A stretch of 64,000 bases of DNA from Xenophilus aerolatus (GCA_030418545.1 QAIB01000002.1:558001-622000); one strand, 5' to 3'; positions 24,452-34,722 are shown, counted from the first letter of the stretch. The notes: a model not told the origin generated them from the sequence alone. Numbers and translations are program-made.

Positions 24452-25357
24452 TCAGAACGAAGCAGCCAATGCCGGCTCCTGCTCCTGGACTTGCGCCTCG
24501 GGCTCGCGCTCGGCGGGCTCGGTGGCCGTGTCGATGGCATCGTCGGCTTCGGACGCGGATGCGTCTTCGGCCGGCGGCGCCTCGGCTTGCGCCTGGCTCG
24601 TCGGATAGACCTGGGTGCCGTCGATCTTGATGAGACCGATGTGGACCAGCGTCGATTCCAGGCTGGCGGCCGGTTCCCCGGCGTGCTCACCCTTGGTGCG
24701 GATGTACGGATCGATCTTCATGTCGTTCAGACGGAAGGCGATCAGCACCTTGCGGTCACCCTCGACGGCCTGAACGCACCGGCGAACCAGGTGCTCGGCT
24801 TCCGGGGTGGCGACGATGGTGTCGAAGTACCGATACTCCGGTTCATCGACAGGCCCGGCCAGTGCCGCGACGGTGCAAGAGAGGAACGAGTCGCCAGCTT
24901 TTGGGGTGACGTCCTTCACACGATTGAGATAGCCGATGCCGCGGGTGATCAACTCGTGCTGCTCGATCGAAGCCAGTTCGGCCCGGTCGATCAGTTCGGC
25001 CTTGAGCAGTCGCGCCTTGAGGGACGCGGCGGCCTGACCCTTCTGCTCACCCTTGTCGCGGATGTACACATCGCCCCACAGGTCACCGAGGCGAAAGCGC
25101 ACCAGCGGGCGCTGCTTGGGATCGTCAACGCCGATGTAGCGCTGAACGAGCTTCTTGGCCTCGGCACCCGAGACCTTGACGTCGAAGTAGCGGTAGCTGG
25201 GGTCCCGGGCGGGGCCGACCAGCGCGGCGATGGTGCATGCCAGGAAAGGCTGCGCACGGCGGCCGCCCCGGACGGGCACTTCACGGACACGCTGGATGTA
25301 GCCGATGCCCGAGGTGTGGAGGTCGAAATACGATTTCTCGTTGGACGTGGTGTTCAT
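24452..25357 (-). CDS. DUF3577 (STY4534 family) ICE replication-associated protein, tandem two-domain form
   Basis: A 301-residue protein with an internal duplication. Residues about 12-120 (SGIGYIQRVREV, PFLACTIAALVGP, YRYFDVKVSGAEA) repeat at about 138-245 (RGIGYLNRVKDV, SFLSCTVAALAGP, YRYFDTIVATPEA). Each copy is one DUF3577 domain. The C-terminal 55 residues are an acidic Ala/Glu/Pro tail. The family has been linked to ICE replication by name only. The leader hairpin at 25389-25440 precedes the gene. Confidence 0.85.
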   Translation of the reverse strand: MNTTSNEKSYFDLHTSGIGYIQRVREVPVRGGRRAQPFLACTIAALVGPARDPSYRYFDVKVSGAEAKKLVQRYIGVDDPKQRPLVRFRLGDLWGDVYIRDKGEQKGQAAASLKARLLKAELIDRAELASIEQHELITRGIGYLNRVKDVTPKAGDSFLSCTVAALAGPVDEPEYRYFDTIVATPEAEHLVRRCVQAVEGDRKVLIAFRLNDMKIDPYIRTKGEHAGEPAASLESTLVHIGLIKIDGTQVYPTSQAQAEAPPAEDASASEADDAIDTATEPAEREPEAQVQEQEPALAASF

Positions 25358-25388
25358 GGTGAATCTCCATTGGGATGAAGCGGAGACA

Positions 25389-25440
25389 CACCGGCCCACG
25401 CATGCGGGGAAGGTGCGTGACCCCGCGGTGGGTTGATAAG
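25389..25440 (-). promoter_or_regulatory. Stem-loop leader before the DUF3577 gene
   Basis: Minus strand: CAACCCACCGCGGGGTCACG, then CACCTTCCCCGCATGCGTGG and GCCGG. The GCGGGG / CCCCGC arms pair. The upstream DNA to 25667 holds no gene; it carries one copy of the dispersed repeat at 25510-25600. Confidence 0.6.
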
Positions 25441-25509
25441 GCGAAAGCATCCGCCACCAGAGGCTGGTGGCCGCTCGCGGAAGGATGCGGTGCGAGCTGG
25501 CTCGGTCAC

Positions 25510-25600
25510 GCAGTGGGAACTGCGCCGCAACCTCGAAGACCGATGGTTGCCTGGCATGTCGCTGACGACGTCAGCAGGCATGGGGCCAGCATGGCGGGGC
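25510..25600 (-). repeat. Dispersed intergenic repeat, copy 1 of 3
   Basis: Minus strand core: CATGCTGGCCCCATGCC, a GCTGACG / CGTCAGC inverted repeat, then CATGCCAGG. The same layout recurs at 31640-31713 and 34640-34722, and similarity continues for about 40 more bases on the far side (a CCTCGAAG block on the plus strand). No open frame of note runs through it. Confidence 0.6.
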
Positions 25601-25667
25601 CTCGCGCGCGCGGCAGCAATCAATCGGCACCCGGGCGCTTCCCTTTGTCCGCGCCACCCGGCGCCTG

Positions 25668-26118
25668 TCACAGGCACTTGGCGCCGCGCAGGTGCTCGGG
25701 GGTATCGGCGCGCGGACGGCCGGGACGGCTCCAGGCGCCGCCACCGCGCGCGCCGATCAGCCGCCAGCCGGCGGCGCGCAGGCTGGCGCCACCTTCGTCG
25801 GGCATGGTGTAGGTGAGCAGGCGTATGTAGCCCAGCGCCCTTGCCGCCTGCCAGGCCGCGCCGTAGAGCTTGCTGCAGGCGCTGGGTGTGCCGTCGGTGC
25901 ACAGCCGCGTGACTTCCAGCGTCCAGGTGCCGCGCGACCGGGCGGCCGACAATGGCCACGCCGTGGATCAGGTCGCTGTCGCTCAGCGTGACGGCCAGGG
26001 CGAACTTCGCGCCCTGGACCGGGCGGTGGTGGCGATGGTGCGACAGAACGAATGCATTGGCCGTGCGCAGCGACACCGGTAGGAGGTGCAGCCTCGGCGA
26101 GGTCGATGGCGTGTTCAT
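25668..26118 (-). pseudogene. XF1762 family ICE protein gene, frameshifted
   Basis: The N-terminal frame (MNTPSTSPRLHLLPVSLRTA to GVAIVGRPVARHLD) and the C-terminal frame (TLEVTRLCTDGTPSACSKLY to WSRPGRPRADTPEHL) together make an XF1762 family protein, but they lie in different frames. At about 25917-25927 the coding strand reads CACCTGGACGCTGGAAGTC. An 11-base loss between two CTGGACG direct repeats would explain the break: 451 bases plus 11 is exactly 154 codons. The family is a small acetyltransferase-like protein common in ICEs. The deletion model is inference; the frame break is seen. Confidence 0.75.
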
Positions 26119-26216
26119 GCGGTTGTCTCCGGTGGCATGCCGGCGTTGTGGCCGGCGGGGCGTGCCTCGGCGGCTGGAGACAAACGCGCACGCGCGGCGA
26201 TGGCGGCGGTGCGAAC

Positions 26217-26241
26217 AAAAGAAGGCCCCCGATGCGGGGGC
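26217..26241 (-). terminator. Probable terminator after the DUF3085 gene
   Basis: A GCCCCCG / CGGGGGC stem around a three-base loop, followed on the minus strand by a CTTCTTTTG tract, 18 bases beyond the DUF3085 stop. Confidence 0.65.
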
Positions 26242-26589
26242 TGCGAGGCGGTTGCCGCGTCAGGCGGGAGGCACCACTGCTAAGGACAGGTGCGTGGCGG
26301 TGGCGGAAAGCACGAGATCGTCCGCCGAGTGCTGGAGGCGCGTGAACAGGCCGTCCTTCGGGTCGAAATACTCCGCGAAGTCATCGCCGCCCAGCTCGCG
26401 GCCGGCGAGGTGCCACCAGTCATCGAACGGGTCGGTGTCCGGGTTGCATCCGACGGCGTAGGCGAGCAGTGCCTGGCGCCCATCCGGGCGACGCTCCCCA
26501 CGCTCGGCGAGGAAGTACACGCCCTGATCCTTGACCAGGACAATGCGGCACTGATTGGGGACGTCTCAGAAAACGGAAAAAATCGTACG

Positions 26590-27587
26590 CTAAGCCGGTT
26601 GCAGCGGTCGTAGCGGCCTGAACTTGCCCGCGCCGATCTTGGCGCTGCTGCGCCAGAGGTAATCGCCGGTCAGGTTGATGTGCTCCCAGCCCAGCGGCGA
26701 CAGGTACTGCAACAGGGCGTCATCGACAGTCTGGCCGTGACCGCGTAAGGCGTTTGAGGCCCGTTCCAGATAGACCGTGTTCCACAACACTATGGCCGCC
26801 GTCACCAGGTTGAGGCCGCTGGCCCGGTAGCGCTGCTGCTCGAAACTGCGGTCGCGGATTTCGCCCAGCCGGTTGAAGAACACGGCGCGGGCTAGCGCGT
26901 TGCGGGCTTCGCCCTTGTTCAGTCCGGCATGCACGCGGCGGCGCAGCTCGACGCTTTGCAGCCAGTCCAGGATGAACAGCGTTCGCTCGATGCGGCCCAG
27001 CTCGCGCAGCGCCACGGCCAGGCCGTTCTGGCGCGGGTAGCTGCCGAGTTTCCTGAGCATCAGCGAGGCCGTCACCGTGCCCTGCTTGATCGAGGTGGCC
27101 AGCCGCACCTTGGCGTTGATCGCCTTGCCGGACGCCTGGAACTGCTGCTGATGCTTGTGCTTGGCAGCGTTGAACAGCTTGCCCAGGATGCGGTCGTGCA
27201 GGTCGATGATTTCGTCGGTGACGGTGGCCATGCCCTCGATGGCGAGCGCACCAGGGTCGCGTAGCGGCGCTGTGCCTCGAACTTGGCCAGATCGGCGGGC
27301 GTCATCTGGCCGCCTTCGCGGGCGATCTTGAGCAGGCGGTTCTGGTGCACCGACCGCTCGATGCCGGAAGGCAGGTCGAGCGCCTGCCAGGCTTTGAGGC
27401 GCTCGATGTGTTCGAGTATGTGGCGCGAGTTCGGCTTGACGGGCGACTGGCGCAGCCAGGCCAGCCAGGTCGTCTTGCCGTTGTCGTGGCGCTTGAGCAG
27501 ATCGTCGAGGCGGTGCCGGTGGGTGGCCGACAGGGGATCGGACAAGGCCGCGTAGATGCGGCGGTTGGCGCGGCTGTAGGCGTTCAT
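26590..27587 (-). pseudogene. tnpA: Tn3-family transposase remnant (tnpA)
   Basis: Two pieces of a Tn21-like TnpA remain. The N-proximal piece starts at [18 protein letters not shown] and runs to [10 protein letters not shown], then the frame shifts, consistent with loss of one G near 27247. The second frame runs [16 protein letters not shown] to GKAINAKVR and then joins directly to [16 protein letters not shown], which in full transposases lies some 500 residues later. It ends normally with [16 protein letters not shown]. So the extreme N-terminus, most of the catalytic core and the reading frame are lost, and it cannot encode an active transposase. Confidence 0.9.
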
Positions 27588-27605
27588 CGAACACCTCCCT
27601 TTTCC

Positions 27606-29592
<1,987 letters not shown>

Positions 29593-29604
29593 GGTGATCT
29601 CCTT

Positions 29605-29955
29605 TCAGTAGAACAGCGGCAGGACGTAGGGAAACGCGAGGGCAACCAGAACCAGGGCGGCCACGATCCAGAAGATCACCTTGTAGGCAGTCCGCACTTG
29701 GGGCACGGCGCAAACGTCGCCGGGCTTGCAGGCATGGGCTGGTCGGAAGATGCTGCGCCAGGCGAAGAACAGCGCGATGAGCGCTGCGCCGATGAAGATC
29801 GGCCGATACGGCTCCAGCACGGTCAGGTTGCCGATCCACGCGCCAGAGAAGCCGAGCGCGACCAGGACAAGGGGGCCGAGGCAGCAGGCCGAGGCGAGGA
29901 CGGCCGCGACGCCGCCGGTCGCCAGTGCGCCGCAGCCGTTCTTGGGTTCCGACAT
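29605..29955 (-). CDS. merT: Mercury transport protein MerT
   Basis: A 116-residue inner membrane protein with three hydrophobic helices. Cys24-Cys25 in ASACCLGP form the membrane Hg(II) site, and the cytoplasmic loop pair is in HACKPGDVCAV. It carries Hg(II) inward to MerA. The ATG at 29953-29955 gives the exact family length and follows an AAGGAGAA ribosome site; the longer frame upstream crosses the mer promoter and cannot be translated from it. Confidence 0.97.
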   Translation of the reverse strand: MSEPKNGCGALATGGVAAVLASACCLGPLVLVALGFSGAWIGNLTVLEPYRPIFIGAALIALFFAWRSIFRPAHACKPGDVCAVPQVRTAYKVIFWIVAALVLVALAFPYVLPLFY

Positions 29956-29990
29956 AAGGTTCTCCTTCCGGGACTTCGCTTGATGCTGTA

Positions 29991-30021
29991 ACGTTACTTC
30001 CGTAGTCAACTACGGAGTCAA
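29991..30021 (-). promoter_or_regulatory. mer operator and promoter for merTPA (MerR target)
   Basis: On the minus strand a -35 TTGACT (30016-30021) and -10 TAACGT (29991-29996) are separated by 19 bp. The spacer contains the interrupted palindrome CTCCGTA-GTTGAC-TACGGAAG. A spacer of 19 bp with this dyad is diagnostic of MerR-controlled promoters, where MerR-Hg(II) twists the DNA to activate. merR is transcribed divergently from the other side. Confidence 0.95.
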
Positions 30022-30026
30022 GCGCC

Positions 30027-30434
30027 ATGGAGAACGCTCAAGAGAATCTGACCATCGGGGCCTTCGCCAAGGCAGCCCGGGTCAACGTGGAGACGATCCG
30101 CTTCTATCAGCTCAAGGGCTTGCTACCCCAGCCGGAGCGGCCCTACGGTCGCATCCGCCGCTACGGGCAGGCGGACGTGGCGCGGGTGAAGTTCGTGAAG
30201 TCAGCCCAGCGCCTGGGATTCAGCCTGGATGAAGTCGGCCAGCTCCTGAAACTGGAGGACGGCACCCATTGCAGCGAGGCGGCCGAACTGGCTGCTCACC
30301 GGCTGGCCGATGTGCGCGCACGCATGGCGGACCTCACGCGGATGGAAGAGGCCCTGTCGACGCTAGTGAGAGAGTGCAACGCGCACCATGGCAATGTTTC
30401 CTGCCCGTTGATCGCAGCTTTGCATTGCTGCTAA
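30027..30434 (+). CDS. merR: Mercury-responsive regulator MerR
   Basis: A 135-residue MerR protein. The N-terminal winged HTH is [20 protein letters not shown], the dimer helix follows, and the Hg(II)-binding cysteines are Cys82, Cys117 and Cys126. It represses merTPA without mercury and activates it with Hg(II). Its C-terminus (LHCC) is slightly shorter than that of Tn501 MerR, but all metal ligands are kept. It ends 16 bases before the transposon's right inverted repeat. Confidence 0.97.
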   Translation: MENAQENLTIGAFAKAARVNVETIRFYQLKGLLPQPERPYGRIRRYGQADVARVKFVKSAQRLGFSLDEVGQLLKLEDGTHCSEAAELAAHRLADVRARMADLTRMEEALSTLVRECNAHHGNVSCPLIAALHCC

Positions 30435-30579
30435 AGGGCCCACTTCGGCTCTTAGCGTACGATTTTTTTCCGTTTTCTGAGACGACCCCTGATTGGCGAT
30501 GGCTTCGGTCAGCACGGGGCGCAGGTCAGCGCCTTTGAATCGCAGTGACATGGATGAAATCTCCTGTGTGGAAGAATGA

Positions 30580-30612
30580 GAAAGGCCTCCATCCGATGGG
30601 ATGAAGGGCCTG
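30580..30612 (-). promoter_or_regulatory. Stem-loop leader before the DUF3085 gene
   Basis: Minus strand: GGCCCTTCATCCCATCGG, then ATGGAGGCCTTTC. CATCCCATCGGATGG forms the hairpin. It is a shorter member of the leader family and lies 29 to 61 bases before the start codon of the disrupted gene. Confidence 0.45.
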
Positions 30613-30695
30613 TAGTGCACGCGGCCGGAACGGCTGGAACGCCGTGGCGGATGCCTCGGGTCAGCCGCAGGACCGCCCGGTTTCGCTGCGGGGCG

Positions 30696-31520
30696 TCATG
30701 CCGGGACGGCCTGGCGCTTGCGGGCCGCTTTCGCGTCGAGGATGCTCACGTCGATCTGGCGCCAGCGCCCGTCGTCGATGAGCCTCTCCAGCACTTCGCC
30801 GAGCATGTCGAAATACACCTCGTCGTGCCGATCGACCAGTTCGACCGATTCACCGTTCTGACGGTGCAGTTCCACCACGTAGGTGTCTCCGCCGCGGTCG
30901 TAGAGGATCGTCACCCGGCCCTCGAACTTCGCGGTCGAGACCGTGAAGCTGATCGCCGGCGGGGTCTCGATGATCTTGGAGGGCGTGGGATCGACCCAGG
31001 TGAAGTCGCGGGCACCGGCATCCACCAGCATGTGGGTGATGCGCCGGAAGCGATCGGGGGCCGGCATCTCCTCCAACTGCTCGATGAGCTGGCCCAACTC
31101 CATGCACTGCGGCGTGGGAATGGGCAGCTTGGCCGGCGCCGAGCCGAGGATGTGCCTCGTGATGGTGTACGGCGTGCCGTCCGAAGTCTCCTCGGTGATG
31201 ACCTCCGGCGTGTCCGCGCGCAGTCCGTCGAAGCGACGACGGGCATAGGGTTGGACATGCACCTTGGCGCCTTCGGCAGGAACCGTGGTCACCAGGCTGG
31301 GATCGAGCACCGCGAACTCGGAAGGCTTGAGCTTGACGACGATGGCATCGTCGGTCGCGGCGACCACCTTGCCGTCGAAGGGTTGGGGGTCGATGGCGAA
31401 GCCCAGCGTTGAGGACAGCGGCTGATCATCGAACACGCGGTACTTGAACGACCGCACGTTGCGGGGCACATGGCCTGCGACCAGCGAAGGCATCATGGAT
31501 TTGATGAGGGAACGATCCAT
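30696..31520 (-). CDS. Conserved ICE hypothetical protein
   Basis: A 274-residue cytoplasmic protein I do not recognise. It starts MDRSLIKSMMPSLVAGHVPR, has a beta-rich middle (VVAATDDAIVVKLKPSEFAV) and a C-terminal region with TILYDRGGDTYVVELHRQNG. There is no signal peptide or catalytic signature. The start at 31518-31520 follows the leader hairpin at 31540-31592; the longer frame upstream crosses that leader and a dispersed repeat. Confidence 0.7.
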   Translation of the reverse strand: MDRSLIKSMMPSLVAGHVPRNVRSFKYRVFDDQPLSSTLGFAIDPQPFDGKVVAATDDAIVVKLKPSEFAVLDPSLVTTVPAEGAKVHVQPYARRRFDGLRADTPEVITEETSDGTPYTITRHILGSAPAKLPIPTPQCMELGQLIEQLEEMPAPDRFRRITHMLVDAGARDFTWVDPTPSKIIETPPAISFTVSTAKFEGRVTILYDRGGDTYVVELHRQNGESVELVDRHDEVYFDMLGEVLERLIDDGRWRQIDVSILDAKAARKRQAVPA

Positions 31521-31539
31521 GGGGAAACTCCTTGAGGAA

Positions 31540-31592
31540 AAACAAGGGATTCCCCGCCCGCAAGGGAGAGGTCCCTTGTGGGTGGCGTGGAT
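31540..31592 (-). promoter_or_regulatory. Stem-loop leader before the gene at 30696-31520
   Basis: Minus strand: CATCCACGCCACCCACAAGG, then GACCTCTCCCTTGCGGGCGG and GGAATCCCTTG. AAGGGA / TCCCTT arms pair. It opens with CATCCAC and CCACCC, like the other members. Confidence 0.6.
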
Positions 31593-31639
31593 GGACGCGG
31601 TAGGTCCGTAGGAAGAAACGACCAGCACGGTTTCCCGCG

Positions 31640-31713
31640 CTTGCAGCCTCGAAGGTCTCGACTGCCTGGGCATGTGCCGGCAACGCCGACGAACATGGGG
31701 CAAGCATGGCCCT
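31640..31713 (-). repeat. Dispersed intergenic repeat, copy 2 of 3
   Basis: Minus strand core: CATGCTTGCCCCATG, a CGTCGGCG / GCCGGCA imperfect stem, then CATGCCCAGG. It aligns with the copies at 25510-25600 and 34640-34722 over most of its length, including the CCTCGAAGG block. Confidence 0.6.
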
Positions 31714-31778
31714 GGGGCGGTCTGCCTGCCCGCAGGAAACGGCACCGCACCACAACCGTTTTCCTGTGCTGCGGGCAA

Positions 31779-31801
31779 GAAAAAGCCCCTCGAAAGGGGC
31801 T
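31779..31801 (-). terminator. Terminator after the gene at 31809-32087
   Basis: AGCCCCT / AGGGGCT stem with a four-base loop, followed on the minus strand by a TTTTT tract, eight bases past the stop codon. Confidence 0.85.
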
Positions 31802-31808
31802 GGAGGAA

Positions 31809-32087
31809 TCAGGCTTGGTACACGAAGTAGTGCTCGCGCTGACGCGGAAAGAACACGTGTTTCCACGTGTCGCCGCTTGTGTTGCCACCGTCGAAGACGA
31901 CCATTTCGTAGTCGTCCACGTCGGTGTCCACCAGGTCGGCGCTGGCGATATGGCGCATGTGCAGCGTGCCGCTCATGCGCTCGAATACCAGGATCTGGCC
32001 GATGGCATCTTCCTGGCTCATGGCGTTGACGCAGGCTCCGAGTTGGTGCTCGAAGTCGGATGCGGGTGTGATGAGGTCGGGGAACAT
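31809..32087 (-). CDS. Small conserved ICE hypothetical protein
   Basis: A 92-residue acidic protein (MFPDLITPASDFEHQLGACV to WKHVFFPRQREHYFVYQA). No domain is recognised. The start at 32085-32087 follows a perfect 10-bp inverted repeat at 32110-32144. It is closed by its own terminator, so it ends a transcription unit. Confidence 0.65.
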   Translation of the reverse strand: MFPDLITPASDFEHQLGACVNAMSQEDAIGQILVFERMSGTLHMRHIASADLVDTDVDDYEMVVFDGGNTSGDTWKHVFFPRQREHYFVYQA

Positions 32088-32109
32088 GGGATCGCTCCTG
32101 TGAAAGTGC

Positions 32110-32144
32110 GCCGGCCCGGCTCTCTGGCGGGAGACCGGGCCGGC
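32110..32144 (-). promoter_or_regulatory. Strong hairpin leader before the gene at 31809-32087
   Basis: Perfect inverted repeat GCCGGCCCGG (32110-32119) and CCGGGCCGGC (32135-32144) with a 15-base loop. It lacks the CATCCACCC opening but occupies the same place as the other leaders. No T tract follows, so it is not a simple terminator. Confidence 0.55.
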
Positions 32145-32184
32145 ATGCGGTGAGGACAAGGAAGGCCGGGGATGTGTGTGGCAG

Positions 32185-32922
32185 CTATTCGCCGGCCAGC
32201 GATAGGCCCGGCAACACGGGTGCGTCGGCATCGAGGATGAGGATGCGCACGTCGGCCTGGCCGGCCAGTTCAAGGATCTGTGCCAGCTCGTCCGGCATGC
32301 CCTTGCTGCGGTGCTCCTGCCGAAGCTGCTCGGCGGCGATCCCCTCGACGTCCTGCAGGTGCTGGTCCGTCCAGGGCGTGGAGATCAGCTTGACGCCGAT
32401 CGCCGGGCTGTAGGGAATCCGGAACGCGATGAACAAAAAGGCCTCCGGCGTCGCGAGGTCAGCCAGGTTGGCCAGGTACTGGCCGGTTTCGCGGCTGATG
32501 TGCGCGCTGCTGATTTCCCAGCACCGGCTGTAGTAGCCGGTCTCGAAGCTCAACCGCTGCACGACTTCCCGTGCGGCCTCGGCCGAATAGGTGTCGCCAA
32601 TGTGGACGGGGCGGCCGTCGAAGTCGTCGCCGTGGATCGCGTACACCACGGCACCCACCATGCCTTCGCCGCTGCCCCCTTCAGCCGCGTCGCATTCGGC
32701 GATCAGTGCGGCGCCGACAGGTTCGGTGCCAGTCCTGACCACCGCGAAGTCGCTGGTGATGATGCAAGGAGAAGAAACCAGCGCCGCGTCGCAGAGGTGC
32801 TGCTGGCTCGGGTGGATGTTTCGCCAAACATGCGGGCTTCCGTCCTCGTAGCTGATGGACAGCGTGCGGACGATTTTCAGATTCCAGTAGCCGCGTAGAA
32901 AGGGATTGGGATTCTGGGACAT
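32185..32922 (-). CDS. Conserved ICE hypothetical protein
   Basis: A 245-residue protein without a signal peptide or recognised domain. It starts MSQNPNPFLRGYWNLKIVRT. Central segments are YAIHGDDFDGRPVHIGDTYS and CWEISSAHISRETGQYLANL, and it ends VRILILDADAPVLPGLSLAG. It is part of the ICE accessory gene run; the leader at 32951-32991 precedes it. Confidence 0.7.
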   Translation of the reverse strand: MSQNPNPFLRGYWNLKIVRTLSISYEDGSPHVWRNIHPSQQHLCDAALVSSPCIITSDFAVVRTGTEPVGAALIAECDAAEGGSGEGMVGAVVYAIHGDDFDGRPVHIGDTYSAEAAREVVQRLSFETGYYSRCWEISSAHISRETGQYLANLADLATPEAFLFIAFRIPYSPAIGVKLISTPWTDQHLQDVEGIAAEQLRQEHRSKGMPDELAQILELAGQADVRILILDADAPVLPGLSLAGE

Positions 32923-32950
32923 GGGATTTCTCCAACAGAATAATGATGGA

Positions 32951-32991
32951 GCAAATCCCCGCCACCGGGAATTGACCCCGGTGGGTGGAAA
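32951..32991 (-). promoter_or_regulatory. Stem-loop leader before the gene at 32185-32922
   Basis: Minus strand: TTTCCACCCACCGGGGTCAA, then TTCCCGGTGGCGGGGATTTG. CCACCGGG / CCCGGTGG arms form a strong hairpin. Confidence 0.65.
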
Positions 32992-33005
32992 GAAAGGAAA
33001 CAGCG

Positions 33006-33692
33006 TCAGGTGACGCTGATCGTTGGCGTTTGGGCCAATCGCTCGGCGACGCGCCGGCGCAAATTCATGCGGAATGGCTCGTCGCTGACGCCCGCCAGCA
33101 GATTGATGGTCTCCAGCGCGATCAGGGCCGAAGCCTCTTCGATGTCGGCGGCCACAATGGTCTTGCGCAATTGGTCGCCGAGCTGGAGGGCCTGGGAGGA
33201 GGAGCTGATGAAGCGGACCTCGCGGCTCAGGTAGCAGCCGTTGCCGCCGAACTCGAACAGCCGCGGCTTGCTGCAGTACCAGCAGCCCTCGAACTGGATG
33301 GCGGTCAGGTGGTGCCCGTCATCGAACCGGGTGGCGATCAGAAACAATGCGTCGAGATCGGCGGTGTCCTCGAACGAATGACGGTCGATCAAGTTCCCCA
33401 GCTCTTCGTCCTCATCGGCACGGAAGTGCACGGCGAGCAGTTCGAGCAGCGGCGGGATCGACAGCCCTTCGTCGTCCGGCATCGGAATACCGAGTTGCGT
33501 GGCCAGGTCTTCCAGGCCATCGAGCACGTCCGGCCATTGCGGATTGGTGGTCTCGGCGATCTGGGCGATGTAGGCCTGCCCGTTGCCGGGGTGGCTCTCG
33601 TCCAGCGCGAAGGCGCCGAACAGCGCCTGGATGACGGGCGTCACACGGTCGAGCACGAGAACGCCGGTGGCTTCGTAGTAGTTGTTGGCCAT
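33006..33692 (-). CDS. Conserved ICE hypothetical protein
   Basis: A 228-residue acidic protein of unknown function. It begins MANNYYEATGVLVLDRVTPV and contains FEGCWYCSKPRLFEFGGNGC, a possible structural Cys cluster. The start at 33690-33692 follows an AAAGGAGCC ribosome site and a leader hairpin (33718-33768). An upstream in-frame extension is not protein-like. Confidence 0.7.
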   Translation of the reverse strand: MANNYYEATGVLVLDRVTPVIQALFGAFALDESHPGNGQAYIAQIAETTNPQWPDVLDGLEDLATQLGIPMPDDEGLSIPPLLELLAVHFRADEDEELGNLIDRHSFEDTADLDALFLIATRFDDGHHLTAIQFEGCWYCSKPRLFEFGGNGCYLSREVRFISSSSQALQLGDQLRKTIVAADIEEASALIALETINLLAGVSDEPFRMNLRRRVAERLAQTPTISVT

Positions 33693-33717
33693 GAAGGCTC
33701 CTTTCGATGAATGAACG

Positions 33718-33768
33718 GAGCCAGCCCTTGCGGACGATGGCATCCGCAGGGGAAACCGCCTGATGCCG
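33718..33768 (-). promoter_or_regulatory. Stem-loop leader before the gene at 33006-33692
   Basis: Minus strand: TGCGGATGCCATCGTCCGCA forms a hairpin (TGCGGA / TCCGCA), flanked by CCCC and GGGCTGG blocks. Confidence 0.55.
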
Positions 33769-33874
33769 GATGGCGCTGGGCGGGGAGAAAACGCGAGGGA
33801 CATGGCCTCGAACGAGGCGCATGTCCCTCATGGGGTCCCGTGAACGCAGTGATGAAGGTGTGCCAGGGACCGGC

Positions 33875-34267
33875 TCACCAACCGCTGTAGTTCAGCAGCA
33901 GGTCGGCGATCACCTGGCGACGTTGCAGATCGAGACCATCGAAGTCCGACAGTCCTTGGAAGTGGCAGCGCTTGAGCATGGCACCGCCCTCGCGCGCGTT
34001 GTAGAAGCTGAACATGGCGGACAGGAACATGCGTTCCCCGCTGCTCAGGACGCCGAGTGCGTCGTTGGCACGCAGCATGTCGGGACGCAGATCCCACTTG
34101 CTCTTTGCCTGGTTCAGGCCTTCGCGCGTGCCGTCGCCAAACCATTGCGGGCCTGCGATCTCGACGCCGCGCTTCCAGACCTCGAAGAAGGCTTGGGGCG
34201 CGGCGGCGAAATGCTGCTCTTCCCGCATGATCTGATCGACGACTTCCTGGGGCAAAAGCTGGTTCAT
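33875..34267 (-). CDS. Conserved ICE hypothetical protein
   Basis: A 130-residue, mostly helical protein (MNQLLPQEVVDQIMREEQHF, then FLSAMFSFYNAREGGAMLKR). There is no signal peptide, membrane helix or catalytic motif. It is the gene immediately downstream of the 70-residue protein at 34289-34501 with a gap of 21 bases, so the two are probably co-transcribed. Confidence 0.7.
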   Translation of the reverse strand: MNQLLPQEVVDQIMREEQHFAAAPQAFFEVWKRGVEIAGPQWFGDGTREGLNQAKSKWDLRPDMLRANDALGVLSSGERMFLSAMFSFYNAREGGAMLKRCHFQGLSDFDGLDLQRRQVIADLLLNYSGW

Positions 34268-34288
34268 GACGTGGTTCCTCCAGTTGGA

Positions 34289-34501
34289 TCAGGGTGTGGC
34301 GAGCTGGGACCAGCCGCCTCTTTCGAGGGCACGTTGAGCCGCGGCATAGCTGCGGAAGTACTGGCAGGATTCCCGCGAAACGGGACCTTCTGTATCGCGC
34401 GTGCCGATGTAGTGGCCGGCGGCGCTATGCAGGATTTCGAGCGGCAGGAACTTGCCGCAATGGATCAAGGCCAACTGGCCGAAAGAGGCTTGCTGGGACA
34501 T
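34289..34501 (-). CDS. Small conserved ICE hypothetical protein
   Basis: A 70-residue protein starting MSQQASFGQLALIHCGKFLP, of unknown function. The ATG at 34499-34501 follows a leader hairpin at 34521-34568 and an AAGGAGCCC ribosome site. A longer in-frame extension runs through the leader and is unlikely. Confidence 0.65.
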   Translation of the reverse strand: MSQQASFGQLALIHCGKFLPLEILHSAAGHYIGTRDTEGPVSRESCQYFRSYAAAQRALERGGWSQLATP

Positions 34502-34520
34502 GGACGGGCTCCTTGGAAAA

Positions 34521-34568
34521 AGCGGGGCCTCGTCCCTCACGGGATGGCAGCTCCCGCACGCGGTTGAG
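34521..34568 (-). promoter_or_regulatory. Stem-loop leader before the gene at 34289-34501
   Basis: Minus strand: CAACCGCGTGCGGGAGCTGC, then CATCCCGTGAGGGACGAGGC and CCCGC. GCGGG / CCCGC and TCCC / GGGA elements pair. The rest of 34569-34838 holds only the third dispersed repeat and a terminator. Confidence 0.5.
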
Positions 34569-34639
34569 AAAAAAGCATCGGCGTCACGGGTGACGCGCGT
34601 CCGCAGACTCGATGCGATGGCGGACTGGCGGGTAGCGCG

Positions 34640-34722
34640 GAAAGAATCCGCGGCAGCCTGGAAACTCTGGCTGCTGGCATGGTGCTGACGAATCAGCGAC
34701 ACATGCGGGCAGCTTCATGCGC
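34640..34722 (-). repeat. Dispersed intergenic repeat, copy 3 of 3
   Basis: Minus strand core: GCATGAAGCTGCCCGCATG, GTCGCTGATTCGTCAGC hairpin, then CATGCCAGC. Same order of elements as in the copies at 25510-25600 and 31640-31713. Confidence 0.55.

Noticed and set aside
32110..32144. Terminator call for the GCCGGCCCGG inverted repeat
   Set aside because: No T tract on either strand, and it lies just before a start codon in the place of the leader elements.
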